NCBI GenBank assembly: GCA_031295725.1
Contig: JAUMNV010000102.1
Coordinates: 1 to 12,602, forward strand
Source of the DNA: Collinsella sp.
Lineage (GTDB): Bacteria > Actinomycetota > Coriobacteriia > Coriobacteriales > Coriobacteriaceae
Direction of reading: 5' to 3'
DNA length: 12,602 nucleotides
Notes under the pieces: model-generated
What the model was told of the DNA's origin: nothing
Database searches by the model: none
Seen by the model: the letters and a program-made list of their open reading frames with translations, nothing else
Made by a program: the position numbers and the translations under genes
Shown: positions 1-7,878 of the stretch, in pieces
How positions within the stretch are numbered: position 1 is the first letter of the stretch
Layout: each line of letters opens with the position of its first letter

Positions 1-1
1 C

Positions 2-214
2 CTGGAGCGCTTCCGCTGGCTGCGCGCCGCCACGCAGGTTCTCGACAATCAGGACATCGTGAACGAGCACAAGCAGATTCGCCGCGCTATCGCCGGTCGC
101 GACCCCATCGAAGCGAGCTTTTTGGTCAGCAAGCACCTGCACATGATGTTCCGCAACCAAACCGAGGTTCTGGACCAGTTCCCCGAGTACTTTGAGACCA
201 GTAAGCTCCGCTAA
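2..214 (+). CDS. GntR-family regulator, C-terminal FCD domain (5'-truncated by window edge)
   Basis: An open frame enters from the left edge and ends at TAA (212-214), giving 70 residues starting LERFRW and ending FETSKLR. The segment NEHKQIRRAIAGRDPIEA followed by SFLVSKHLHMMF matches the end of the FCD ligand-binding domain of FadR-type GntR regulators. There, helical E-H-x-x-I and a later H-L supply metal- or ligand-binding histidines; here these are H23 and H45 of the visible part. The N-terminal winged-helix DNA-binding domain is expected outside the window. Known members repress or activate genes for sugar acids, amino acids or fatty acids; the ligand cannot be read from this piece. The stop codon overlaps the first bases of a palindromic repeat, so transcription probably ends in or just after it. 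The fold assignment is good; the target is unknown. Confidence 0.75.
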   Translation: MERFRWLRAATQVLDNQDIVNEHKQIRRAIAGRDPIEASFLVSKHLHMMFRNQTEVLDQFPEYFETSKLR

Positions 215-257
215 CCTGCCAAAAAGGGACAGGTTCATTTTGGCAGGTTTTATCTGG
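213..257 (+). repeat. Dispersed palindromic repeat, copy 1
   Basis: A perfect 12-base inverted repeat (AACCTGCCAAAA at 213-224, TTTTGGCAGGTT at 238-249) surrounds a 13-base loop containing GGGACAGG, followed by TTATCTGG. The same unit recurs at 5587-5636 and 7674-7724 on this strand and at 2388-2437 on the other strand. This copy starts inside the stop codon of the GntR-type gene and may act as its terminator. Its form (short, palindromic, intergenic, multi-copy) is REP-like. Confidence 0.85.
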
Positions 258-302
258 TCAAATGAAACAAGGCCCGACTCCGCCACAACGGAGCCGGGCC
301 TT
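258..302 (-). terminator. Rho-independent terminator of glmS
   Basis: AAGGCCCGACTCCG (269-282) pairs with CGGAGCCGGGCCTT (289-302) with one mismatch, around a 6-base loop. Read on the minus strand, the GC-rich stem lies 24 bases past the glmS stop and is followed by TTGTTTCATTT, a T-rich tail. Confidence 0.8.
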
Positions 303-326
303 AGTTGTTAGAACGACGGAACTCGA

Positions 327-2174
<1,848 letters not shown>

Positions 2175-2248
2175 AGGATAAATCCCTTCGTTCGCGTGAC
2201 TGCAAGACGTCCACGCACAAGGGGCGCTGAGACGTATAACGTTCGAGT

Positions 2249-2254
2249 ATTGTA
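2249..2254 (-). promoter_or_regulatory. Candidate -10 box for glmS
   Basis: On the minus strand TACAAT lies about 75 bases before the glmS start. No good -35 lies 17 bases upstream; a tandem TTGCGTTTGCGT just before it could serve an alternative TTATAC -10 slightly nearer the gene. The call is weak and based only on hexamer similarity. Confidence 0.3.
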
Positions 2255-2275
2255 CTCACGCAAACGCAAGCTGAT

Positions 2276-2308
2276 ATACCAGAAGTGGTATCTCAACTTA
2301 GATACCAC
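2276..2308. promoter_or_regulatory. Perfect inverted repeat with extra half-site: candidate operator between glmS and lacI
   Basis: GTGGTATCT (2285-2293) and AGATACCAC (2300-2308) form a perfect 9+9 inverted repeat with spacer CAACTT. A third half-site, ATACCA (2276-2281), makes a second perfect pair with TGGTAT (2286-2291). Three ordered half-sites suggest cooperative binding of a dimeric regulator. The site lies about 100 bases upstream of glmS and 180 upstream of the LacI-type gene, so either could be the target. LacI-family operators usually have no wide spacer. TGGTAT/ATACCA halves recall NagR/HutC-type GntR sites, but with different spacing. The binding protein is unknown. Confidence 0.6.
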
Positions 2309-2336
2309 CCGATGCACACACGTCCAGCCGATCCAA

Positions 2337-2371
2337 ACCACCACAAAGGTGCCTGTCCCCTTCGTGGTGGT
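2337..2371. repeat. Second type of palindromic REP-like element
   Basis: ACCACCACAAA (2337-2347) pairs with TTCGTGGTGGT (2361-2371) at 10 of 11 positions. The loop holds CCTGTCCC, the reverse complement of the GGGACAGG found in the loop of the other repeat family. Only one copy occurs in this window, so its repeat nature is inferred from its form. Confidence 0.55.
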
Positions 2372-2387
2372 CGCGCTGGCAACGGTG

Positions 2388-2437
2388 TTTCCCCAGATAA
2401 AACCTGCCAAAATAAACCTGTCCCTTTTTGGAAGGTT
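2388..2437 (-). repeat. Dispersed palindromic repeat, copy 4 (reverse orientation)
   Basis: This is the reverse complement of the family at 213, 5587 and 7674, including the trailing TTTTATCTGGGGAAAC. Arms are 2401-2412 and 2426-2437, with one arm base changed (TTGGAAGG for TTGGCAGG), so the hairpin is slightly imperfect. It ends 8 bases before a TACAAT box ahead of the LacI-type gene. Confidence 0.85.
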
Positions 2438-2445
2438 TGGGATGC

Positions 2446-2451
2446 TACAAT
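2446..2451 (+). promoter_or_regulatory. Candidate -10 box for the LacI-family gene
   Basis: TACAAT lies 35 bases before the ATG at 2487. The matching -35 position falls inside the repeat arm (CCTTTT or CTTTTT, poor matches), so the promoter would be weak or activator-dependent, and repeat sequence would form its upstream half. Confidence 0.4.
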
Positions 2452-2486
2452 CTGGCTTGTACTTGAAACGCATCAAAGGGGCCGCT

Positions 2487-3599
2487 ATGGCAAAGGTAAA
2501 AATCAGCGATGTCGCGCGCGAGGCAGGGGTCTCGCTGGGCACGGTTTCCAACGCGCTCAACCACCCCGAAAAGCTGCGCCCCGAGACCCTCAAGCTCATC
2601 AACGAGACCATCAATCGCCTTGGCTACCTGCCCAACCAAAGCGCTCGCCAGCTCGCGGGCGGCGCCACCAAGTCCTTTGGCCTGGTGCTCCCCCGTCTCG
2701 ATCACGGCTTTTCGCTCCAAATCGCCAGCGGCGCCCACAACGAGGCACGCAAGCACGGCTACGACCTGCTCATCGCCAACGCCGATAACGACGATATTCT
2801 CGAGGACCATTACCTGCGCTACTTTATGGGCACCCAGATGTCCGGCGTCATGGTTCAGCCCATGGCATCCCCCGACTGGCACCCCGCCATGACCAAGATG
2901 CCCGTGCCAATCGTCCACCTGGACATCCATTGCTCCGAGCCCGGCTACTACGTAGCGGCCGACAACGAGGCCCAGGGTCGCATCATTGCCGAACTCGCCA
3001 TCGCCCGCGGCGCGCACCATATTGTCGTCGTCGGCCGAGCAGCATTTATGCAACTCACCCTGCGCGTCCTTGGCATTCACAAGGCCCTTGCCCTGCACCC
3101 CGATATCAAGATCGAAGTCATCGACGCCGGCGAATGGAATACCGCTGCCGACGGCTACGGTATCGGTGCCCAAATCGCCGAGCGTCCCGCCGACGAACGC
3201 CCCGATTTTGTCGTCGGCCTGACCGACGTGTTGGCCTCGGGCGTTATCTCGGCGCTGGTCGACAAGGGCATCTCTGTCCCCGGGCAAGTACGCGTAGCAG
3301 GCTGCGATGGCAACCCACTCGCTTGGAGCGGAGCGGTCCCGCTCACTACGGTAGCGCCCCCGGGCTACGAGATTGGCCGCAAGGGCGTTCAATTGCTCAT
3401 GGAGCAAATCGAGAACAAGGCGCCGACGAAGAACAAGCACGTCCACATCGGCTCTGCCGCGCGCACCGTCACCGCGGTCACGGCCATCGAGGACATCAAC
3501 CGCCAAGAACTCGTGCGGCCGTTCCTGCTGGAACGCGCCAGCACTCAGGCAAGCGGCCAGACCGACGCCACGGCCATCAACCTCGGTGCGTATCTATAG
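2487..3599 (+). CDS. LacI-family transcriptional regulator
   Basis: This 370-residue protein starts MAKVKISDVAREAGVSLGTVSNALN. The LacI helix-turn-helix spans about residues 5-25, and the hinge helix (LGYLPNQSARQLAGG) about 46-59. A periplasmic-binding-protein-like sensor domain follows from about 63 to 335, with YVAADNEAQGR (155-165) and VRVAGCDGNPLAW (268-280), the counterparts of the family V-x-x-D-N-x-x-G and G-x-D-x-x-x-x-A motifs. Such proteins repress sugar-use genes until a sugar or sugar phosphate binds; the ligand cannot be named. The start is set by AAAGGGG six bases before ATG. The frame stays open far upstream through sequence antisense to glmS, but that part has no family similarity and is not included. 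The C-terminal 30 residues beyond the sensor domain are a low-similarity tail. No sugar operon lies beside it, so its targets may be remote or it may control glmS. Confidence 0.92.
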   Translation: MAKVKISDVAREAGVSLGTVSNALNHPEKLRPETLKLINETINRLGYLPNQSARQLAGGATKSFGLVLPRLDHGFSLQIASGAHNEARKHGYDLLIANADNDDILEDHYLRYFMGTQMSGVMVQPMASPDWHPAMTKMPVPIVHLDIHCSEPGYYVAADNEAQGRIIAELAIARGAHHIVVVGRAAFMQLTLRVLGIHKALALHPDIKIEVIDAGEWNTAADGYGIGAQIAERPADERPDFVVGLTDVLASGVISALVDKGISVPGQVRVAGCDGNPLAWSGAVPLTTVAPPGYEIGRKGVQLLMEQIENKAPTKNKHVHIGSAARTVTAVTAIEDINRQELVRPFLLERASTQASGQTDATAINLGAYL

Positions 3600-3624
3600 C
3601 ACACACGCAAGTATGCTATGTCGC

Positions 3625-3674
3625 CGCTTAAGCAAAAGGGGTCCGACCATTGCCGGACCCCTTTTGCTTAAGCG
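3625..3674. terminator. Bidirectional terminator with a perfect 21-base stem
   Basis: Bases 3625-3645 and 3654-3674 are perfect reverse complements around the 8-base loop ACCATTGC. The stem centre reads AAAAGGGGTCCG / CGGACCCCTTTT, so either strand gives a GC-rich hairpin followed by a T run inside the outer stem. It sits between the convergent LacI-type gene and the HAD phosphatase gene and probably ends both transcripts. Confidence 0.9.
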
Positions 3675-3712
3675 CAAACGTGGGCAATTGCTCGTTTCAA
3701 CACCGCAATTGT

Positions 3713-4363
3713 CTAGCGCACGGCCTTGACTGCCGCCGTAAGGTCGAACAACGTATCGAGCACGGCCTCGCAGCCATCCACCACGTCCTGCGGCAGCGGA
3801 ACAATGTCAGGAACGGCAAAGACGTGGCAGCCGGCCGTAATGCCCGAGACGCAGCCGTTGCGCGAATCCTCGACCACGGCACATTCCTCGGGAGCAAAGC
3901 CCGCGCGCTCGCAGGCGAGCAGATACATCTCGGGGTCGGGCTTGCCGTGCACAACGTCGTCGCCGCAGGTCACGGTCTCAAACTTGTCAAAGAGGCCGAA
4001 TGCTTTAAGGTTGCGCTCGGCCGTAACATGGCGCGATGACGTTGCAAGGCCTACGTGATAGCCCGCAGCCAACAGCTCGTCTATGCACTCGGCAGCGCCG
4101 GCCTTAAGCTCCAGATCGGTCTTGACCATCTCGTCGCGAATCTCCTTGTGGCGGACATAGATCGCCTCGGCGGTCTCGTGGCTGCCGTAATGCTTATCGA
4201 GGATGTCCATGACATCGGGTAGCGTGCGACCGATAAACTGATGGATCAGCGCATCATCAATCGCGAGCCCCAGCTCAGCGGCGCCTGCCTTCCAGGCCCT
4301 AATCCCCAAACGCTCGGTATCGACCAGCGTTCCATCCATGTCAAAAATAACAGCCTTGATCAT
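3713..4363 (-). CDS. HAD-superfamily hydrolase, subfamily IA (beta-phosphoglucomutase/phosphatase-like)
   Basis: The 216 residues carry all four HAD motifs: I, FDMDGT with nucleophile Asp8 and acid Asp10; II, LATSS (Ser109 or Ser110); III, Lys141 in GKPDPEMY; IV, VVEDSRNG with Glu165-Asp166 for Mg2+. The helical C1 cap between motifs I and II (about residues 15-85) places it in subfamily IA near phosphoglycolate phosphatases, beta-phosphoglucomutase and small sugar- or polyol-phosphate phosphatases. A cytosolic enzyme acting on a small phosphorylated metabolite is expected; the substrate cannot be fixed from sequence. The start has GAGGGGG about 7 bases upstream. It is single, diverges from larE, and converges on the LacI-type gene across a shared terminator. 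Confidence 0.9.
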   Translation of the reverse strand: MIKAVIFDMDGTLVDTERLGIRAWKAGAAELGLAIDDALIHQFIGRTLPDVMDILDKHYGSHETAEAIYVRHKEIRDEMVKTDLELKAGAAECIDELLAAGYHVGLATSSRHVTAERNLKAFGLFDKFETVTCGDDVVHGKPDPEMYLLACERAGFAPEECAVVEDSRNGCVSGITAGCHVFAVPDIVPLPQDVVDGCEAVLDTLFDLTAAVKAVR

Positions 4364-4531
4364 ATCGGTCCCCCTCGCCGGATTGCATTACTGCCACTCT
4401 ACCGCACTTTACAAGCTTGTATATAACGTATATAGCATATTGCACTTTCGTTACATAGCTGGAAGTCTTATGACAAGCAGCTCGGTGGGATTATAGTTTC
4501 ATCCGAGCTTTAATAACTGTAAGGAACTTTC
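4364..4531. promoter_or_regulatory. AT-rich divergent promoter region, HAD gene / larE
   Basis: For larE, TATAGT (4492-4497) with ATGACA (4470-4475) 16 bases upstream forms a plausible sigma-70-type promoter, and AAGGA sits just before ATG 4532. For the HAD gene, the run around 4418-4441 (repeated GTATAT and TATATA) offers -10 boxes such as TATACA on the minus strand, without a clear -35. Confidence 0.5.
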
Positions 4532-5410
4532 ATGCTTTCAGACACCACCGCACCCGCAGAGGAGCTTCAGGACAAACTCGCAGCACTCGAGCAGCTGCTT
4601 TTGGCATACGGACGCGTCGCCATCGGCTTTTCCGGTGGTGTCGACAGCAGCTTTTTGGCCGCGGTCTGCGCCCGCATCATGCCTACCAATACCCTTCTCG
4701 TCCATCTCACCACGCCGCTCATCGGTACGCCCGAACAGGCTTCGTTTGAGCGGTCCGTTGATGGACAAGCCAATGAAGGGGCGCATTTTAAGCTCCCCGT
4801 GCTCAATCTTTCGGTCGATCAGCTGCAGCTCCCCCAAGTAGCCTGCAACGATGCCAATCGCTGCTACCACTGCAAGCACGCCGGCTTTACCGCCATTGTC
4901 AACCACGCCAAGTCGCTCGGCTTTCCCACCGTCATCGATGGCAGCAACGCAAGCGATCGCGGTGACTACCGCCCTGGCATGCGCGCGGCAGAAGAGCTCG
5001 GCGTACGCTCCCCTCTTATGGAGGTCGGCTTTACCAAGAACGAAGAGCGCGAGCTGCTGCGCGCATGGGGCTATCCCGTTTGGAACCTGCCGGCGGGAGC
5101 ATGTCTTGCCACGCGCGTTCCCACGGGCGAGGAGCTTACGCGCGAGAAAGTCGATTTAATCCGCGCCTGCGAGGATTACCTGCACGATCTTGATCTGGCA
5201 CAGGTACGCGCGCGCTTGATCGGCGGCTGCATGCATATCGAGGCCGCACCCGCAGATGTCGCCAAGATTGCTGCCCTCGGTGGCAACGCCGTTGATGCCG
5301 AGGGCAAAACCCCGCTGCCCGCCGTTATCGAGTCCGCGCTGCGCGAGCTGGGCTGCGACCATATCTCCCCCGAGGTCACCCCCTACATCCACGGCAACAT
5401 GAACCTTTAG
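4532..5410 (+). CDS. larE: ATP-dependent sacrificial sulfur transferase LarE
   Basis: LarE belongs to the PP-loop ATP pyrophosphatases. In the best-known case it adenylates a pyridinium biscarboxylate mononucleotide and supplies sulfur, from its own cysteine in the Lactobacillus enzyme, towards the nickel-pincer cofactor of lactate racemase and other LarA-like enzymes. Visible features in 292 residues: PP-loop SGGVDSS (34-40), NRCYHCK (109-115), the long conserved stretch DGSNASDRGDYRPGMRAA (136-153), SPL (160-162), and LPAGACLATR (186-195) with Cys191 at the position of the sacrificial cysteine. The length is usual (about 270-290). An AAGGA site precedes the ATG. LarA, LarB and LarC are not next to it, so they are either elsewhere or absent and this copy serves another route. 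The family call is firm; the exact partner is unknown. Confidence 0.9.
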   Translation: MLSDTTAPAEELQDKLAALEQLLLAYGRVAIGFSGGVDSSFLAAVCARIMPTNTLLVHLTTPLIGTPEQASFERSVDGQANEGAHFKLPVLNLSVDQLQLPQVACNDANRCYHCKHAGFTAIVNHAKSLGFPTVIDGSNASDRGDYRPGMRAAEELGVRSPLMEVGFTKNEERELLRAWGYPVWNLPAGACLATRVPTGEELTREKVDLIRACEDYLHDLDLAQVRARLIGGCMHIEAAPADVAKIAALGGNAVDAEGKTPLPAVIESALRELGCDHISPEVTPYIHGNMNL

Positions 5411-5437
5411 GTTACGCCGTTTTACAAACGGCGTAAC
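5411..5437. other. Perfect 12-base hairpin directly after larE
   Basis: GTTACGCCGTTT (5411-5422) and AAACGGCGTAAC (5426-5437) are exact reverse complements around TAC, starting at the base after the larE stop. There is no T tract behind it, so it is a poor intrinsic terminator. It may protect the 3' end of the mRNA or pause polymerase. Confidence 0.6.
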
Positions 5438-5487
5438 TGCTCGGCGCTGCGCAGGCCCCGGGCACGGCAATCTGACGTTCAACTTCA

Positions 5488-5522
5488 CGGGCGCGACCAA
5501 AAGGTCAGCGCCCGCTTGTTTC
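5488..5522 (+). terminator. Likely terminator of larE
   Basis: CGGGCGCGACC (5488-5498) pairs with GGTC-A-GCGCCCG (5503-5514) around an AAAA loop with one bulged A, followed by CTTGTTT. It lies about 80 bases past the larE stop. Confidence 0.65.
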
Positions 5523-5586
5523 ACGTCACCTTACCGCACCCGGAGCCTGCTCGCTCGCATATGCTCAACCTGCACTGCGTTAACTG

Positions 5587-5636
5587 ACCTGCCAAAAAGG
5601 GACAGGTTTGTTTTGGCAGGTTTTATCTGGGGAAAT
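5587..5636 (+). repeat. Dispersed palindromic repeat, copy 2
   Basis: ACCTGCCAAAA (5587-5597) and TTTTGGCAGGT (5611-5621) flank a loop with GGGACAGG, followed by TTTATCTGGGGAAAT. Same orientation as copy 3 at 7674. The rest of 5438-5706 holds the larE terminator above and otherwise nothing I recognise. Confidence 0.85.
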
Positions 5637-5706
5637 ATCGCGAGGCAGTCGCTCCCCTAGCACCCATCTAACTTCGAGAGGCACTAGAGAGGCGACCCGG
5701 CTGCAT

Positions 5707-7407
5707 CTACTTCTTCCGATATCGGCGGTTACGACTCGTCGATGAACCCATTACTTCGATGAGCCCTTTATCCGCCATTTTTGGCAGATGGTAACGGACA
5801 GACGAGATTCTGACCCCCGATGCAACCGCTATTTCTCGCGCCGTCATATCCACTTCGGCGCTGAGAGCCTCCAGGATCCTATCCGCCGTCGAAGCTGACG
5901 GTTCTCTGTTCCTATCGATAATTTCGAACGTGTCTTTGCCGCATTTTGACAGGGCATGTTTATCCACAAGGCCCCCGCAGATCAGACGAATGTCATCCGA
6001 ATCCCACTTCAGGGCCTCTCGTATTTTTTGAACATCGCATACGCACCCATGCTCCCGCATAAACATGAGCAATGTTTCTTCGCGATCCGTCAGCTCGGCG
6101 CCCATATGGCTCTGAATCCACGTGCGGTTTTCAGCAAGCTCCGCCCCGTGCCGGGAAAGCAGCACCGTAAACGAATCGGCCTTAACGATAAATTTCGGCC
6201 TGCCAAGCGAACGAGACTCCATCTCGCGAATCATAGCCGGGATACCAGATCCCTGGCTTTCCGCAACGGCCCCCTCGGCATGCTCTAACGGCGTCGCCCC
6301 CATTAGGCTCATGAGCTTTGGGTTTCGGCAGCGCGATTCCCCGTCTGCAAGATTGTCCACCGTCTTTCCGCCCCAAAGCCCGCCAGGGTTTTTGATCTCT
6401 ATTCTGTCTGGATAGATATCGACACTCACGGCCTGCCCCACAAACATGGGCGAATATTCTCGATGGATGCAGGCATTTGCCAAGGCCTCGCGCAAAACCT
6501 CCTGGGGAACTTCCCAATCCTCCCTTCTGCCAGCGCCTTGCACTATCGTCGCTTTGCGCAAGTTTCGTCCAATCGCGGCAAGGGCATCTTCGATGCAAGC
6601 CGGAATCGGGCCATCGCACAACTGGCGGTCAATAAACCGGGGTTGCCCGGGTGCAGATTTTTCCACATCGGAATGAACGGCGACATCGATCATCAGTTTG
6701 GGATAGAACTGCTGGGGGTAAATTCCCGCCGACAGAAGCCCCGCGAGCTTCACGGCACCATCCTTTGTAGTGATATTGAGTCTGACCAGCTGCTTTTCCA
6801 GCGTATCGGCCCCGCGCAAAACGCGCGGGGTCTGCAGCCGGCGATTTGCGATAATAGACCGCACGACATCTGGATCCAAATCCTCGACCGTTGCCTCCGA
6901 AACCACCGTGCCGTCTGCATCGCTCGGAAGCAACGCACTCTGCAGCTCATATAGCTCAGCGGGTGACATCTTGATATCTTTATCATCCACGCGCTTGTAG
7001 CTACCGTTCTGCACGCCGCGCGCGCCGATATAGCAAGGCTTCGCTTTAAGCTCAAGTTCAAAGATGCGCACCAGAAGCACCTGGAGCCCGTCGACCTCGC
7101 CTCGATCAAGCTCGTGCCGCGGCGCATGGGTCACCACTGCCGCTGAGCCTCCGTCTCCGATACCCGAAACAAACTGATCGCGCACCCTATCGATAGCAAA
7201 GTTAGCCGAAGGAACAAATCCTTCGGCTTCGTTCAGGCCCAAAATAATGAGCCCACCCGCAGTGTTCGCAAAAGCGCTCACTGTCTCCCATACGTCTGCG
7301 CTCAATTTATTCGTGCAGGCTTTAACTTCTACCGATGCGTCATCAGTCCCCCGCCTGCGAAGGCGCTCAACGATAAGGCCAAGAGGTTCATCCAGCAGCA
7401 TTGGCAT
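5707..7407 (-). CDS. AlbA_2-domain, HATPase_c_4 and winged-helix protein (predicted regulator, COG2865-like)
   Basis: This 566-residue protein has a layout known from COG2865-type predicted regulators. First is an AlbA_2 (Schlafen-type, putative nucleic-acid-binding) domain at about 24-145, with VEVK (26-29), FANTAGGLIILGL (46-58) and GSYKRV (135-140). Next is a degenerate GHKL/HATPase_c_4 ATP-binding region, with REALANACIHREY (306-318), DRIEIKNPGGL (334-344), RNPKLMSLMG (361-370) and GSGIPAMIREM (386-396). Two winged-helix segments follow, about 441-497 and 505-560, the latter with MTAREIAVASGVRISSVRYHLPKM and a basic RNRRYRKK end. Biochemical functions of the family are poorly known. The start at 7407 has only AGAGAGACGG ahead of it, part of a TCTCTCTAA box, so a regulator bound there would also cover the ribosome site. 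ATG 7401 (second Met) is an alternative. Base composition looks less GC-rich than the neighbours, which suggests transfer. An array of boxes upstream hints at autoregulation. Confidence 0.85.
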   Translation of the reverse strand: MPMLLDEPLGLIVERLRRRGTDDASVEVKACTNKLSADVWETVSAFANTAGGLIILGLNEAEGFVPSANFAIDRVRDQFVSGIGDGGSAAVVTHAPRHELDRGEVDGLQVLLVRIFELELKAKPCYIGARGVQNGSYKRVDDKDIKMSPAELYELQSALLPSDADGTVVSEATVEDLDPDVVRSIIANRRLQTPRVLRGADTLEKQLVRLNITTKDGAVKLAGLLSAGIYPQQFYPKLMIDVAVHSDVEKSAPGQPRFIDRQLCDGPIPACIEDALAAIGRNLRKATIVQGAGRREDWEVPQEVLREALANACIHREYSPMFVGQAVSVDIYPDRIEIKNPGGLWGGKTVDNLADGESRCRNPKLMSLMGATPLEHAEGAVAESQGSGIPAMIREMESRSLGRPKFIVKADSFTVLLSRHGAELAENRTWIQSHMGAELTDREETLLMFMREHGCVCDVQKIREALKWDSDDIRLICGGLVDKHALSKCGKDTFEIIDRNREPSASTADRILEALSAEVDMTAREIAVASGVRISSVRYHLPKMADKGLIEVMGSSTSRNRRYRKK

Positions 7408-7411
7408 TCCG

Positions 7412-7621
7412 TCTCTCTAAAACGATAGATTTATCTCTCTAAAGTATAGTATATCTCTCTAACTTTAGAGAGATAAGCACCTTATTTTAGAGAGACATTT
7501 AGAGAGATGTATCGAATTCACTGTTAGATAGCCCAATGTTATCTCTTTAACTGGCTTTCTCTTTAGAGAGACAATTAGAGAGACGAGCGCGACCTCTCTA
7601 ATCAAGGGCACCACTCTTTAA
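7412..7621. promoter_or_regulatory. Array of TCTCTCTAA boxes: multi-site operator candidate
   Basis: Eight exact copies occur. TCTCTCTAA starts at 7412, 7434 and 7454; TTAGAGAGA starts at 7465, 7487, 7499, 7563 and 7575. Near copies are TCTCTTTAA (7542), CCTCTCTAA (7593) and ACTCTTTAA (7613). Most extend to RTCTCTCTAAA. The copies at 7454 and 7465 form a palindrome with a 2-base gap. Start-to-start steps of 22, 20, 11, 22, 12, 43, 21 and 12 are close to multiples of one helical turn. The boxes cover the upstream region of the AlbA_2/winged-helix gene, from its ribosome site to about 215 bases upstream. Best explained as binding sites for a regulator, probably that gene's own product. Confidence 0.8.
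7448..7476 (-). promoter_or_regulatory. Candidate promoter of the AlbA_2-domain gene
   Basis: On the minus strand TATACT (7448-7453) lies 17 bases from TTATCT (7471-7476). A second TATACT overlaps at 7443-7448. The facing pair of TCTCTCTAA boxes (7454-7473) fills the spacer, the classic placement for repression. The -35 is a weak match. Confidence 0.5.
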
Positions 7622-7673
7622 GGTGCACACTCCCTAACCGTGCCCTAAGTTGCGGTGAAATAGTCCCCCGATT

Positions 7674-7724
7674 AACCCGCCAAAAAGAGACAGGTTTATT
7701 TTGGCAGGTTTTATCTGGGGAAAC
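7674..7724 (+). repeat. Dispersed palindromic repeat, copy 3
   Basis: AACCCGCCAAAA (7674-7685) and TTTTGGCAGGTT (7699-7710), with one arm mismatch and loop GAGACAGG, followed by TTATCTGGGGAAAC. It closes the AlbA_2 module on its right side. Between 7622 and 7673, and 7725 and 7800, I see no gene or other clear signal. Confidence 0.85.
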
Positions 7725-7836
7725 GCCGAATAGCCCCACATACACAACCACCGCAGCTCCATATGAGGCAAATGAATCAGTAGCGTCTATCCCAAATCTT
7801 GAGTATTTGTTCGACAGAACGGCCCCTGCCGGCTCC

Positions 7837-7845
7837 TGCTAGACT
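7837..7845 (+). promoter_or_regulatory. Candidate extended -10 for the nuclease gene
   Basis: TGCTAGACT has the TG-n-TAnnnT form of an extended -10 and lies 33 bases before ATG 7879. No convincing -35 is present. Confidence 0.35.
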
Positions 7846-7878
7846 GGTAGATTCCCAACCGTCCATCCAGGAGCCTCA

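Noticed and set aside
2175..2486. glmS-type ribozyme or riboswitch in the glmS leader
   Set aside because: I could not recognise the conserved core. The structured elements here are an inverted repeat and repeat hairpins, which lie too far upstream or belong to the repeat families.
5411..5437. Integron attC-like site (GTTACGCC ... GGCGTAAC)
   Set aside because: The core does not fit GTTRRRY/RYYYAAC, the palindrome is perfect without the usual unpaired bases, and there is no integrase or cassette array.
7412..7621. CRISPR array
   Set aside because: The repeated unit is only 9-11 bases, occurs in both orientations with irregular short gaps, and there are no spacers or cas genes.
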